A stretch of 64,000 bases of DNA from Catellatospora coxensis (GTDB lineage Bacteria > Actinomycetota > Actinomycetes > Mycobacteriales > Micromonosporaceae): positions 124,001 through 188,000 of the forward strand of contig NZ_BONI01000007.1 of the NCBI RefSeq assembly GCF_016862635.1, written 5' to 3'. The translations under genes and the position numbers were made by a program. The notes beneath the pieces are model-generated. The model was not told where the DNA came from. It saw only the letters and a program-made list of their open reading frames with translations, and did not search any database. The number at the start of each line of letters is the position of its first letter. Position 1 is the first letter of the stretch. This document shows, one piece after another, positions 41,507 through 50,153 of this stretch.

Positions 41507-43684
41507 TCAGCGCCGACGTGCCGAAGCCTTCGCGCCCTTGCGACCGGTGGGCTGCGCCACGCGGCGGGGCGCGGACAGCGCCAGCACCAGCGGGGTGCGC
41601 TCGTCGCCCTGGCCGAAGGGGTTGCGCTCGCACAGCCGCTCCAGCAGCCCGGCGGGCGGCTCACCGGGCTGCGACCAGCCCAGCAGCCGCATGCCGCCGT
41701 CGCCGGCGCCGACGACGGCGCAGCCGGCGAGCATGGCGTACACCTCCTCGGGCAGGGTCTTGCGCAGCGCCGCGACGATCTGCTCGGCGACCTGGTCGGC
41801 GTCGCGCGGCGGCGGCACGACGGCCAGGTGTGCGGGCGGGCAGGCCTGCTCGCGGGGCGGGCAGACGGAACGCACCAGCGGCCCGGCGAAGCGCTCGGCC
41901 CAGGCCCGGCGGCCGAGCCGGGCGCTCAGCACCGCCAGCCCGAGCCGGACCGGGCCGCCGTGGTCGAGCGCCACCTGCATGCTCCACGGGTCGGCGAGCC
42001 CGACGGCGGGCCCGGCGAGCCGTACCAGCGCGCGGGCGTACGAGCCGGGCGAGATCTCCCAGATGGCGCGGGACAGGCCCTGGGCCACGGCGACGGGTTT
42101 CGCCGCGACGAGCAGGTGCCAGGGGCGGCGCAGCGCCTGCCGCGAGTTCTTGTCCGCGCCGTGTGCGAACTCGGCGACGTACCAGGCGAACTTCTCGGTG
42201 TAGCGGTCACCGGCCGCGATGGGCTCGGTGAGCACGGGGTGGGTGGTCCAGTCCTGCCCCGCCGCGGTGATCACCAGCGGGCCGGGCGCGGGGCGGGCCG
42301 CGGGCACGTCGGGGGTGCGCTCGTACGGCGCGAGGACCGTGGTCAGCCAGCGCTCCAGCAGGTAGCGTCGCCACAGCCGGGCCACGTCGGCGTCGGGCGC
42401 GGTCGGCAGGTGCTGCATGACGGCGAGCGCGTCGTGGTCGGTGTGGCCGTGGCGCGGGTACAGCAGCGCGCTGATCGTCTCCGCGCGCAGCCGCAGCAGG
42501 ATCTCCCGCAGCGGCGGCTCCAGGGTGGCGGCGGCCGGGGCCGCGGCGGCGGCGCGCAGCGAGACCGGCGGCAGCGTGCGCTCGGCGAACCCGCGCAGCT
42601 CGGCGCGCAGCGCCTCGTCGGTGGTCTCCAGGTCCCGGTACGGGAACCGCAGCGCGACGCCGTACCGGGAGGCGACCCGGTCGGCCAGGCGCGGCAGGTG
42701 CCCGACCGGCCCGCTCCAGCCGCCCGCGCCGAGCAGCGCGTCGACCTCCCCGCCGGTGGCCCGCGCCACCGCCCAGGCCAGGTAGCTGGACAGGTCGGGC
42801 ATGGGTTCGCCGACGTCGGCGAGGAAGCCGTCGACGTCGATCTCGTCGGCGAAGAACGGCAGCGCCCGGTGCCGCACGTGGCCGTCGGGCAGCGGCCCGA
42901 GCAGCGCGGACGCGTACGCGGACGAGTCCGCCGGCAGCCCCGGGAAGTTGACCGAGTACACCGGCAGTCCGCCGTGCTCGCTCCGCTCGGACAGGGCCGC
43001 GCCGAGCACCGCCGCGCCGGGCAGGCCGGGGCCGAGCAGCACCCCGAGGCGTCCCTCGCCGACCGCGCCGAGCAGTGCCATCCGGCCGGTGATCGGGTGA
43101 CCCCGGTGCCGGACCGGCGGGTGCGCGCGGACCACCCAGCCTTCGGTGTGCCCGGCGGAGATCTCGACGACCTGGTGCGGCAGCACCCGGCGGATGCCGT
43201 CGAAGAAGGTGGCCGCGCCCTCGTCACAGCTGCCCACGGCGAGGAAGCGGGCGACCGTCTCCGGGTCGGGCCGGGCGGGCACACCTGCGGCGAGCAGCGC
43301 GGACGGCTCGCTGGCGACCAGCACCGCGCCGCGGCAGCGGGCGTAGTACAGCGGCGGGCCGTCGCCGTTGCGGGCCAGCACCAGGCCCTCCGGGTCGGCC
43401 ATGATCAGGGTGTACGGGTCGGGGCCGCCCACCAGGCCCAGCGGCCCGCGCTCGGCGTACCGGTTGGCCAGGGTGCTCAGCTCGACGATGCCGTCGACGA
43501 TCAGCGTGGTGGTGTCCAGCCGGTGCACGATCGGCATCGCCGCCCGGATCAGGAGCTTCGCGGAGCCGCAGACGCCGCGGGCCTCCTCGGAGCCGCGCGG
43601 GGCGAGCGCGCGGGACAGTGCGGTGAGCGTGTCGGTGGAGCTGCGATCGGAGCCGAAGCTCAGCAGGGCGGCCAGACCGGCCAC
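41507..43684 (-). CDS. Degenerate asparagine-synthetase-like protein fused to a CofE-like (F420-0:glutamyl ligase-type) domain
   Basis: The 725-residue protein begins VAGLAALLSFGSDRSS where glutamine amidotransferases have Met-Cys, so the nucleophile is absent; the following VGGPDPYTLIMADPEGLVLARN is still AsnB-like. The PP-loop region (near residues 205-220, GRLGVLLGPGLPGAAV) lacks the SGGxDS motif. From about residue 484 a different domain appears: ITAGDRYTEKF-like start, LLVAAKPVAVAQG, ADPWSMQVALDHGG, PPRDADQVAEQIVAAL, and a final NPFGQGDERTPLVL. This pattern matches F420-0:gamma-glutamyl ligase-like proteins. Both enzyme halves look catalytically altered. GAGGAG lies 8 nt before the GTG. 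Confidence 0.75.
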   Translation of the reverse strand: MAGLAALLSFGSDRSSTDTLTALSRALAPRGSEEARGVCGSAKLLIRAAMPIVHRLDTTTLIVDGIVELSTLANRYAERGPLGLVGGPDPYTLIMADPEGLVLARNGDGPPLYYARCRGAVLVASEPSALLAAGVPARPDPETVARFLAVGSCDEGAATFFDGIRRVLPHQVVEISAGHTEGWVVRAHPPVRHRGHPITGRMALLGAVGEGRLGVLLGPGLPGAAVLGAALSERSEHGGLPVYSVNFPGLPADSSAYASALLGPLPDGHVRHRALPFFADEIDVDGFLADVGEPMPDLSSYLAWAVARATGGEVDALLGAGGWSGPVGHLPRLADRVASRYGVALRFPYRDLETTDEALRAELRGFAERTLPPVSLRAAAAAPAAATLEPPLREILLRLRAETISALLYPRHGHTDHDALAVMQHLPTAPDADVARLWRRYLLERWLTTVLAPYERTPDVPAARPAPGPLVITAAGQDWTTHPVLTEPIAAGDRYTEKFAWYVAEFAHGADKNSRQALRRPWHLLVAAKPVAVAQGLSRAIWEISPGSYARALVRLAGPAVGLADPWSMQVALDHGGPVRLGLAVLSARLGRRAWAERFAGPLVRSVCPPREQACPPAHLAVVPPPRDADQVAEQIVAALRKTLPEEVYAMLAGCAVVGAGDGGMRLLGWSQPGEPPAGLLERLCERNPFGQGDERTPLVLALSAPRRVAQPTGRKGAKASARRR

Positions 43685-43791
43685 GCGACCATCTCCTCGG
43701 GGAAGGCTGGGCGACAGTGGCGTCGTGGGGCACGCCACGCGGGGGAAGCCTCAGCCTAGCCAGGATTGTCCGTTTGGCCGTTCATATCGTG

Positions 43792-45804
43792 CTATCGGGC
43801 GAGAATTGTCGCCAGTTCGACAGTCGTCGTCACCGGACGGTCGCAGACGAATCCCCGGCAGACGTACGCCGTGGGCTGGTCACCGACCATCGTGCGGCCG
43901 GCCAGCAGCGGCACGCCCGGCGCGTCCGGGTGACCCGCCACGATCACCGCTCCGGGTGGCGCGTGTTCGATCGCGGTCAGCACCAGCGGGTCGGTGTCCG
44001 GATCCGTGGTCGCGATCGCGATCTCGTACGGCCCCGACAGCAGCGCCTCCGCCCCCGCGGCCGCGTACCCGGCGAAGCGCGGGTGCCGGGCCAGCAGCGG
44101 CACCACCGTGGACAGCGCCCGCTCGGCCATCTCGTGCCAGCGCGGCTCCCCGCTCAGCGCGGCATAGCTCAGCAGCGCGTTGACCAGCGATGACAGCCCC
44201 GACGGGGTGGCGTTGTCGGTCGGGTCCGCGGGCCGGATCACCAGCTGCTCCGCGTCGTCGGCGGTGTCGTGGAAGCCGCCCTGCCCGTCCCGGAACCGCT
44301 CCCCCGCCGTGTCCAGCAGCCGCCCCGCCGCCTCCAGCCAGCGCCCGTCCCCGGTGACCTGGTGCAGGGCGCAGAACGCCTCGGCCACGCAGCCGTAGTC
44401 CTCCAGCACCCCCGCCGGCTGCCCGACGACACCGTCCCGGGACACCCGGCGCAGCCGCCCGTCGACGACATGCCGGGTCAGCAGCAGCTCGCCCGCCTCC
44501 ACCGCGATCGACCGGAAGTCCACGTTCTCCACGTCGGCCACGTCGCCGACCTCGGTGTAGTTGCGCCAGAACTCGCACAGTGCGGTGATCGCCAGGCCGT
44601 TCCAGGCCGCGACCACCTTGTCGTCGCGCATCGGCTGCGGCCGCTCCCGGCGCGCGGCCATCATCAGCCCGCGCACCCGCTCCCAGCGCTGCTGCACCTC
44701 CGGCGCGACGTCGTCGATGTCGCGCTTGAGCACCAGCACCGACGTGCCGTGCTCGAAGGTGCCCGCGCCGGTCACCCCGAACAGGTCCGCCGCGAACGCC
44801 GCGTCGTCCTCGCCCAGCACCTCGACCAGCTGCGCCGGGGTCCACGAGTACGTCGTGCCCTCCACGCCCTCGGTGTCGGCGTCCAGCGCCGACGCGAAGC
44901 CGCCCTCGGCCGTCTGCAGGTCGTTCACCAGGAACATGGCCGTCTCGGTGGCGACGCGCTGCGCCATCGGGTCGGCGGTCAGCCGCCAGATCTCGTTGTA
45001 CACCCGCAGCAGCAGCGCGTTGTCGTACAGCATCTTCTCGAAGTGCGGCACCGTCCACGTCGCGTCCACCGCGTACCGGTGGAACCCGCCCGCGAGCTGG
45101 TCGTAGATGCCGCCCCGGGCCATCGCCTCGCCGGTGTGCCGCACCATCTCCAGCGCGTCGGCGTCCTTGGCCCGCTGGTGGTGGCGCAGCAGGAACAGCA
45201 TGAGCATGTGCGGCGGGAACTTCGGCGCGCCCCCGAAGCCGCCCCGCACGCTGTCGTAGTCGGCGCGCAGCCGCTCCACCGCGTGGTCCAGCAGCTCCTT
45301 GGTGATCTCGCCGCCGCCGTCGAGCGGGTTGCGCGCGATCGCCTCGACCACCGCGTCACCCTGCTCCAGCACCTGCGTGCGCTGGTCGCGCCAGGCCTCG
45401 GTGACCGCTTCCAGCAGGCGGGTGAACTGCGCCTTCGGGTAGTACGTGCCGCACAGGAACGGCTTGCCGTCGGGTGCGGCGAACACCGTCATCGGCCAGC
45501 CGCCCTGCCCGGTCATCGCCTGCGTCGCCGACATGTAGACCGCGTCCACGTCGGGCCGCTCCTCGCGGTCCACCTTGATCGCCACGAAGTGCTCGTTGAC
45601 CAGGTCGCCGACGACCACGTCCTCGAAACTCTCGTGAGCCATGACATGGCACCAGTGGCAGCTCGCGTACCCGACGGAGATCATCACCGGCACGTCGCGC
45701 CGTTTGGCCTCCTCGAACGCCTCGTCACACCACGGCCACCAGTGCACCGGGTTGTCAGCGTGCTGCAGCAGGTAGGGCGAGGTCGCGTCCCCGAGTCGGT
45801 TCAC
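43792..45804 (-). CDS. YyaL-type thioredoxin-domain (DUF255) protein with six-hairpin-like C-terminus
   Basis: The 670-residue protein opens with the conserved NRLGDATSPYLLQHADNPVHW, then a thioredoxin-like domain with ISVGYASCHWCHVMAHESFED (CxxC at 49/52) and DREERPDVDAVYM. The rest is an (alpha/alpha)6 glycosidase-like toroid (YDQLAGGFHRYAVDATWTVPHFEKMLYDNALLL, and AAWNGLAITALCEF). Family members (YyaL/spermatogenesis-associated 20 type) have unclear substrates. GTG at 45804 is favoured over 45813 because GAGAGGG is nearby and the family starts at this point. It precedes the AsnB-like gene on the same strand with a 107-nt gap. Confidence 0.9.
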   Translation of the reverse strand: MNRLGDATSPYLLQHADNPVHWWPWCDEAFEEAKRRDVPVMISVGYASCHWCHVMAHESFEDVVVGDLVNEHFVAIKVDREERPDVDAVYMSATQAMTGQGGWPMTVFAAPDGKPFLCGTYYPKAQFTRLLEAVTEAWRDQRTQVLEQGDAVVEAIARNPLDGGGEITKELLDHAVERLRADYDSVRGGFGGAPKFPPHMLMLFLLRHHQRAKDADALEMVRHTGEAMARGGIYDQLAGGFHRYAVDATWTVPHFEKMLYDNALLLRVYNEIWRLTADPMAQRVATETAMFLVNDLQTAEGGFASALDADTEGVEGTTYSWTPAQLVEVLGEDDAAFAADLFGVTGAGTFEHGTSVLVLKRDIDDVAPEVQQRWERVRGLMMAARRERPQPMRDDKVVAAWNGLAITALCEFWRNYTEVGDVADVENVDFRSIAVEAGELLLTRHVVDGRLRRVSRDGVVGQPAGVLEDYGCVAEAFCALHQVTGDGRWLEAAGRLLDTAGERFRDGQGGFHDTADDAEQLVIRPADPTDNATPSGLSSLVNALLSYAALSGEPRWHEMAERALSTVVPLLARHPRFAGYAAAGAEALLSGPYEIAIATTDPDTDPLVLTAIEHAPPGAVIVAGHPDAPGVPLLAGRTMVGDQPTAYVCRGFVCDRPVTTTVELATILAR

Positions 45805-45854
45805 ACGTCCCACCCTCTCACAGCGCCCCGCCCCCTACCCCGGTGCCCCATTTG

Positions 45855-46367
45855 TCACCCGGCGGCGGGGAGCAGATCCACGATCACATTCCAGCGGTAC
45901 GGGCGTCCCGGCCGCTCCGGGCGCAGGGCGTCCCGCTCGGTCACCGTCGCACCCCACTCCGCCAGCAGGGCGAGGCTGCGCCGGAAGCCCGGATGCGCCG
46001 CGAGCGTGTCCTTGACGTACGGGCTGACGATCGTCGGCACCCGCAGCCCGAACACCTCGTTCAGCAGCCCGAGCGCGGCGTTGTCGTTGATCCCGGCCAC
46101 CCACTTGTTGATCGTGTTGAAGCTGGCCGGGGCCACGATCACCGCGTCGGGACGGCCCACCCGCCGCCGCTCGGCACGCCCGCGGGTCCCACCCGCGATC
46201 GGCTGACCGGTCAGCGCTTCGAGCGCCGGCAGGTCCAGCCAGTCCGCCGCGGTCGCGGTGGGCAGGAGGTCCACCGCCCAGCCGGCGCGCATCAGCGCCT
46301 CGACCAGTTCGGAGACGGCCGTGGCGGGAGGCGCGGCGCAGACGACCACGTGTGCGCTCCTCGGCAC
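45855..46367 (-). CDS. HFCD-family flavoprotein
   Basis: The 170-residue protein has the fold of phosphopantothenoylcysteine decarboxylase-like flavoproteins: HVVVCAAPPATAVSELVEAL as the FMN phosphate loop, DAVIVAPASFNTINKWVAGINDNAALGLLNE as the conserved PASFNTINKxxxGxxD signature, and PYVKDTLAAHPGF. Such proteins decarboxylate cysteinyl peptides or pantothenoylcysteine. The GTG at 46367 has GGAGG 6 nt upstream and is preferred to 46373. It stands alone between YyaL and a divergent DUF3626 gene; no coaBC or lantibiotic partner is seen, so the substrate is unknown. Confidence 0.85.
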   Translation of the reverse strand: MPRSAHVVVCAAPPATAVSELVEALMRAGWAVDLLPTATAADWLDLPALEALTGQPIAGGTRGRAERRRVGRPDAVIVAPASFNTINKWVAGINDNAALGLLNEVFGLRVPTIVSPYVKDTLAAHPGFRRSLALLAEWGATVTERDALRPERPGRPYRWNVIVDLLPAAG

Positions 46368-46414
46368 CGTCACCCTCCGCCCAGGCCCCGCGAGACGACC
46401 GCCCGCCGGTCAAG

Positions 46415-46434
46415 TATGGGCAGCCCTCCCCATA
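46415..46434. promoter_or_regulatory. Short inverted repeat in divergent spacer
   Basis: TATGGG (46415-46420) and CCCATA (46429-46434) are complementary around an 8-nt centre in the 109-nt spacer between the flavoprotein and DUF3626 genes. It is a possible operator; arms are short, so chance is possible. Confidence 0.25.
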
Positions 46435-46476
46435 ACCGCGTTGCCCCCGGCCCGCGCGGCGTGATGGGGTCGCGGC

Positions 46477-47568
46477 ATGACGGGGGCGGCTTTCCTGAAC
46501 GCACAGACGCAACTGACCACCGCGCAGCGGGCGGCGCTCGACCACATGACCGGCGTGGCGACCCGGCAGCGGCCGCGGGCGCTCGAACGCCTCGGCGCCC
46601 TGCCCGACCTGAGTGCGCTGGTCGCGGCGGCCGCCGGGCACGGGCGGGTCACCCTGAACTTCCATCCTGATCGGCTGCTCGCCGACGGGCGCACCGTCGC
46701 CGAGTCGATGGCCGCCGACGGCCGATACCGCAGCCAGTTCGAGACCGGTGTCACCAACGGCAGCCGCACCGCGTTCCTGGGCGGTGACCGCGACCGCTGG
46801 GAGCAGGCGCTGTTCGGCGACGCCTATCTGATGCCGGGCACGTCGCCCGCCGAGCGCCCGCTGTACGGCGGGCTGAACCTGCTCGGCCACCCGGACGGGG
46901 CGTGCCCCCGGTTCGGCTCCTGCCACGTGCGGCTGCGGCCGTCGGTGAACGCCCGCTGCACGGTGACCCTGGGCGACAGCCATCTCGGCCCCGCCGACGT
47001 CGGCACCCTCGCCGCCTTCGAACCGGTGCTGGCCGGGCTCGTCGAGCAGGTCCGCGCGACCGGGACCATGCTGGGCCGCCCCGGCGCCGATCCGCTCACG
47101 GTGCTGCGCGAACTCGGCCGCTCGGCGCCGGCGGCCGAACCCGGTCGAGCCCTGGACGACTACCTCGAAGTGCAGGTGCACGGCCCGGTCGACCTGGCAC
47201 TGGACGCCGAGGCCCTGGTGCTCGACCCGAGCTTCCGCGGCACACCGGTCGGCGACCTGCTCGCCGCGCTCGCCACCCGGCTCGGCCTCGGCCTGGAGTG
47301 GCACGCGGGCTTCGAGCTGACGGCCGCCGAGGTCGGGCCGGACTTCCGCGGCCCGGCGATCCCGCCGCTGGCCGCGGAGGTCTGCCGGCGGTACGCCGGC
47401 GCGCAGGGCGCCTTCGACGCCGAGACCGTCGGCCGGGCCGCCGCCGACATGCTCCAAGACCCGACGTCATGGTCGCCCTGGGGCACCCCCGACGACCTCC
47501 TCCAGTACGTCAAACAACTCTGGCACACCCTCGTCCACACCGGCCGCCCGTTCACGGGCCGCCGCTGA
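46477..47568 (+). CDS. DUF3626 domain-containing protein
   Basis: The 363-residue protein covers the whole DUF3626 family: QRAALDHMTGVA near the start, VTLNFHPDRLLADGRTVAES (HP motif), QFETGVTNGSRTAFLGGDRD, LYGGLNLLGHPDGACPRFGS, and a C-terminal LEWHAGFELTAAEVGPDFRGP. It resembles ADP-ribosyltransferase-like families in having conserved R/G-rich strands, but no catalytic assignment is made. It has no signal peptide or membrane segment. Convergent with a PspA homologue across an inverted repeat. Confidence 0.85.
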   Translation: MTGAAFLNAQTQLTTAQRAALDHMTGVATRQRPRALERLGALPDLSALVAAAAGHGRVTLNFHPDRLLADGRTVAESMAADGRYRSQFETGVTNGSRTAFLGGDRDRWEQALFGDAYLMPGTSPAERPLYGGLNLLGHPDGACPRFGSCHVRLRPSVNARCTVTLGDSHLGPADVGTLAAFEPVLAGLVEQVRATGTMLGRPGADPLTVLRELGRSAPAAEPGRALDDYLEVQVHGPVDLALDAEALVLDPSFRGTPVGDLLAALATRLGLGLEWHAGFELTAAEVGPDFRGPAIPPLAAEVCRRYAGAQGAFDAETVGRAAADMLQDPTSWSPWGTPDDLLQYVKQLWHTLVHTGRPFTGRR

Positions 47569-47576
47569 CCGAACGG

Positions 47577-47621
47577 CCGTCCGGTAGCTGCGGTCTCCCC
47601 GAAATTGCAGCTACCGGACGG
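47577..47621. terminator. 15-bp perfect inverted repeat between convergent genes
   Basis: Arms 47577-47591 and 47607-47621 are exact complements (CCGTCCGGTAGCTGC type) around a 15-nt loop, 8 nt after the DUF3626 stop and 29 nt before the PspA stop. Bidirectional terminator is likely. Confidence 0.65.
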
Positions 47622-47650
47622 AGGGCCGGCGACGACCCGGCGGAGCGGTG

Positions 47651-48361
47651 TCAGCGGCTGGATTTCATGGCGGCCAGGCGGGACTCGATCTCCTGGTCGC
47701 GGGCCGACGCGGACAGCTCCTCGAACTGGGCGTCGACGCTGGCGGCCTGGAGTTCGTCGTGGCCCTTGAGGCGGGCCTCCTCGCGGCGGACCATCTCCTC
47801 GAAGCGGCTGATCTCGCTGCTCGGGTCGAGCGCGTCGATGCTGCGCGCCGAGCTCTGCACCCGGCCGCGCGCCTCGGTGACCTTGGCTCGGCCGACCAGC
47901 TCGTCACGTTTGCGGCGCAGCTCGTCGAGCTTGCCGCGCATCTGGGTGACACCCTGCTTGAGCTGCTCGGTCACCTGCGTCTGCTCGGCGATCATCGGGC
48001 CGAAGCTCTTCACGTCGTTCTCGTACGCGATCTGCTTGCCGATCGCGATCCGGGCGAGGTTGTCGAACTTGTCGGCGTCGGCGGCGTTGCTCGAGCGCAC
48101 CTGGTCGGCCTTGGCGCTGGCCGCCTTGGCCTTGGTCTGCCATTCGGCGGCGTTCTTCTCGGCCTCCGCCGAGTCGGCTTCCAGCAGCCGCAGGTTGCCG
48201 ATGGTCTGCGCGACGGCGTTCTCCGCCTCGCTGATGTTCGCGGTGTAGTCGCGCACCATCTGGTCGAGCATCTGCTGCGGGTCCTCGACGTCGTCGAGGA
48301 TGGCGTGGATGTTGGCCCGAGCCATCTGGGTGATCCGCCCGAGGATCGACTGTGCCGCCAT
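47651..48361 (-). CDS. PspA/IM30 family membrane-stress protein
   Basis: The 236-residue protein is a long coiled-coil of the PspA/Vipp1 (ESCRT-III-like) family: SILGRITQMARANIHAILDDVEDPQQMLDQMVRDYT is the family N-terminus with its amphipathic helix, followed by heptad-rich helices to the end. PspA polymers repair or stabilise the inner membrane under proton-motive-force stress. AGGGGG precedes the ATG at 48361. The gene follows a membrane coiled-coil protein on the same strand after a 16-nt gap, a pairing frequent in actinobacteria (often with a TPM-domain partner). Confidence 0.93.
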   Translation of the reverse strand: MAAQSILGRITQMARANIHAILDDVEDPQQMLDQMVRDYTANISEAENAVAQTIGNLRLLEADSAEAEKNAAEWQTKAKAASAKADQVRSSNAADADKFDNLARIAIGKQIAYENDVKSFGPMIAEQTQVTEQLKQGVTQMRGKLDELRRKRDELVGRAKVTEARGRVQSSARSIDALDPSSEISRFEEMVRREEARLKGHDELQAASVDAQFEELSASARDQEIESRLAAMKSSR

Positions 48362-48377
48362 GATCAATTTCCCCCTG

Positions 48378-49979
48378 TCATTGCTTCTCCGGTCTCGCCC
48401 ACGTGCTGGGGCCGCCGAAACGGCCCTGTACCGGTGGTGCCACGGACGCCGTCGCGCCGCCGGGCTGGTTCGCCTCGCCGGTGAGGCCGATGCGGAAGCC
48501 GCCGCCCCCGCCGAGCATGTTCTCCAGCAGGATGCCGCCGAGCACCGCGCCGCCCATACCGCCCGCGGCCGCCGTGCCGAAGCCCCCGGGACCGCCGATG
48601 ATCACGCTGCCGCCGCCGAGCTGGCCGCCGTACGCCGACGGGAAGGACCAGCGCTCGATGTCGTCGCGGGCCGAGTCCACGGCCTGCGCGGCGAGGTCGT
48701 GCGCGCGCTCCGCCGCGGCCAGCGCGGAGACCGGGTCGGGGTCGCTCTCGGCGCGGTCGAGCTGGGTGTGCGCTTCGGACAGCCGGGCCCGGGCCGTCGA
48801 GCCCACCGCGCCGCGGCGGGTGGTGATGTAGCCCGTCGCCGAGTCGACCGCGGCTCGGGCCGCGTGCAGGGTCTGCGCCAGTTGCCGGCGGGCCTGCTCG
48901 GTGCGGTTCGCGGCGTCGCGTACCCCGCCCATGGCCTCGGCCAGGCCCGATGCCGCCGTCTCCAGCCTGCGCAGCATGCCCAGCGGGTCGGTCTTGGCCC
49001 CTGCGAGCTGCGTACGCACGTCCCCGGCGACCTGGTCGGCCCGCGCCACGGCGGCGGCGAGGTTCATCCGGTCCGCGCCGCCCGCGTCCCCGGCAGCCTG
49101 CATCGCGGCCTTGCCGGCGGCGACCTCGGCCTGCACCTCGTCGAGCAGCCCGGTCACGTGCTGCCCGGCGGCGTCCAGATCGGTCGCCGCCTTGTCCAGC
49201 GCCGCCAGCAGCGCACCCGCCTGACCGAGGGCCTGCTCGGCCCCGCGCAGGGACAGCGCCGCCTTGCCGCGGTCGCCCGCGGCCAGGTCCGTCGACACGG
49301 CGGCGAGCTGCTGGTCGGCGAAGTCGAGCCGGGTGCCGGCCTCGGTGACGTTGCCCGCCACCGGGGTCAGCGCGCCGTCGGTGTAGCGGTCGGTGAGCCG
49401 GGTCAGCGTCGCCTCGGCCGCCGGCAGCGCGCCGCGCAGCTGCCCGGCGCGGGCCGTCAGCGACCGCGCCAGCTCCTCGGCGTTGGCCTGCATCGCGCGC
49501 AGCTTCTCGAAGGCGTCCGCCTCCGCGTCGAGCCGCCGGTCCACCACCGCGCACCGGTCGACGATCTCGCGCAGCAGCCGGCGGCGGGTGACGTCGTCCT
49601 CCGGGATCTCGTCGTCGAGCTGGTGGCGGATGCGGAACGCCGCGCCCAGCTCGTCCTTCGCGGCGGCGACCGCGGCGGCGAACGTGGTCACGGCCTCGGC
49701 GCCGTACTCGGCGGTGGCGAAGCCGAGTTCCTGCTCGCTCGTGCGCACCGCGTTGTCCACGGCCACCAGCTGCCCATTGGCGTACGTGGACAGCTGCGTG
49801 GTGCTGTACGCGGCGAACGGGTCGGCCGGGCCGGCCTGCTCCGGAACGGCCTGCGCCGCCCCCTGGCCGCGTCCCTTGCGCCGCCTGGCCATCGTCAGCG
49901 CCAGGACCACGCCCAGCACGATGATCGCAAGGCAGCACAGGACCGAGAAGAGATCGACCTCAGTGGTCTGCACCGGCAC
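48378..49979 (-). CDS. Membrane-anchored coiled-coil protein paired with PspA (TPM-less homologue of the TPM partner)
   Basis: The 533-residue protein starts with one membrane helix (VDLFSVLCCLAIIVLGVVLAL, residues 8-28) and basic residues, then a long helical region with many Ala/Asp/Arg heptads (residues 50-430), and ends in a Gly-rich tail (GGQLGGGSVIIGGPGGFG). This tail and the coiled-coil resemble actinobacterial TPM-domain proteins that neighbour pspA, but the N-terminal TPM domain is absent and replaced by the single helix. TATCGT lies exactly 6 nt before the GTG, so the transcript is probably leaderless. It likely anchors or regulates PspA at the membrane. Confidence 0.75.
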   Translation of the reverse strand: MPVQTTEVDLFSVLCCLAIIVLGVVLALTMARRRKGRGQGAAQAVPEQAGPADPFAAYSTTQLSTYANGQLVAVDNAVRTSEQELGFATAEYGAEAVTTFAAAVAAAKDELGAAFRIRHQLDDEIPEDDVTRRRLLREIVDRCAVVDRRLDAEADAFEKLRAMQANAEELARSLTARAGQLRGALPAAEATLTRLTDRYTDGALTPVAGNVTEAGTRLDFADQQLAAVSTDLAAGDRGKAALSLRGAEQALGQAGALLAALDKAATDLDAAGQHVTGLLDEVQAEVAAGKAAMQAAGDAGGADRMNLAAAVARADQVAGDVRTQLAGAKTDPLGMLRRLETAASGLAEAMGGVRDAANRTEQARRQLAQTLHAARAAVDSATGYITTRRGAVGSTARARLSEAHTQLDRAESDPDPVSALAAAERAHDLAAQAVDSARDDIERWSFPSAYGGQLGGGSVIIGGPGGFGTAAAGGMGGAVLGGILLENMLGGGGGFRIGLTGEANQPGGATASVAPPVQGRFGGPSTWARPEKQ

Positions 49980-50153
49980 GTGATCACGATATCCCCCACA
50001 ATCCCCCCGAACCCGACGAATAGCCCGCCCTCAATCGCCCCCCACCTGCCGCAACTCTTAAAGAGACGCGGCCATAGCGGGCCCTGATGCCGCAACTCTT
50101 CAAGAGTTGCGATGCAAGGGGGGCGGGGGGCGGGGACGGGGGCGGGGGCGAGG
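49980..50153. repeat. Repeated palindromic motif and G-rich run in intergenic gap
   Basis: This 174-nt gap contains an exact 19-bp palindrome (GCAACTCTTCAAGAGTTGC, 50092-50110) and a degenerate copy about 40 nt upstream (50049-50073). The same ACTCTTNAAGAGT core forms the end of the 31629 palindrome. From 50118 to 50149 follow long G-runs (six or more tracts of 3-6 G) on the plus strand. Confidence 0.5.
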
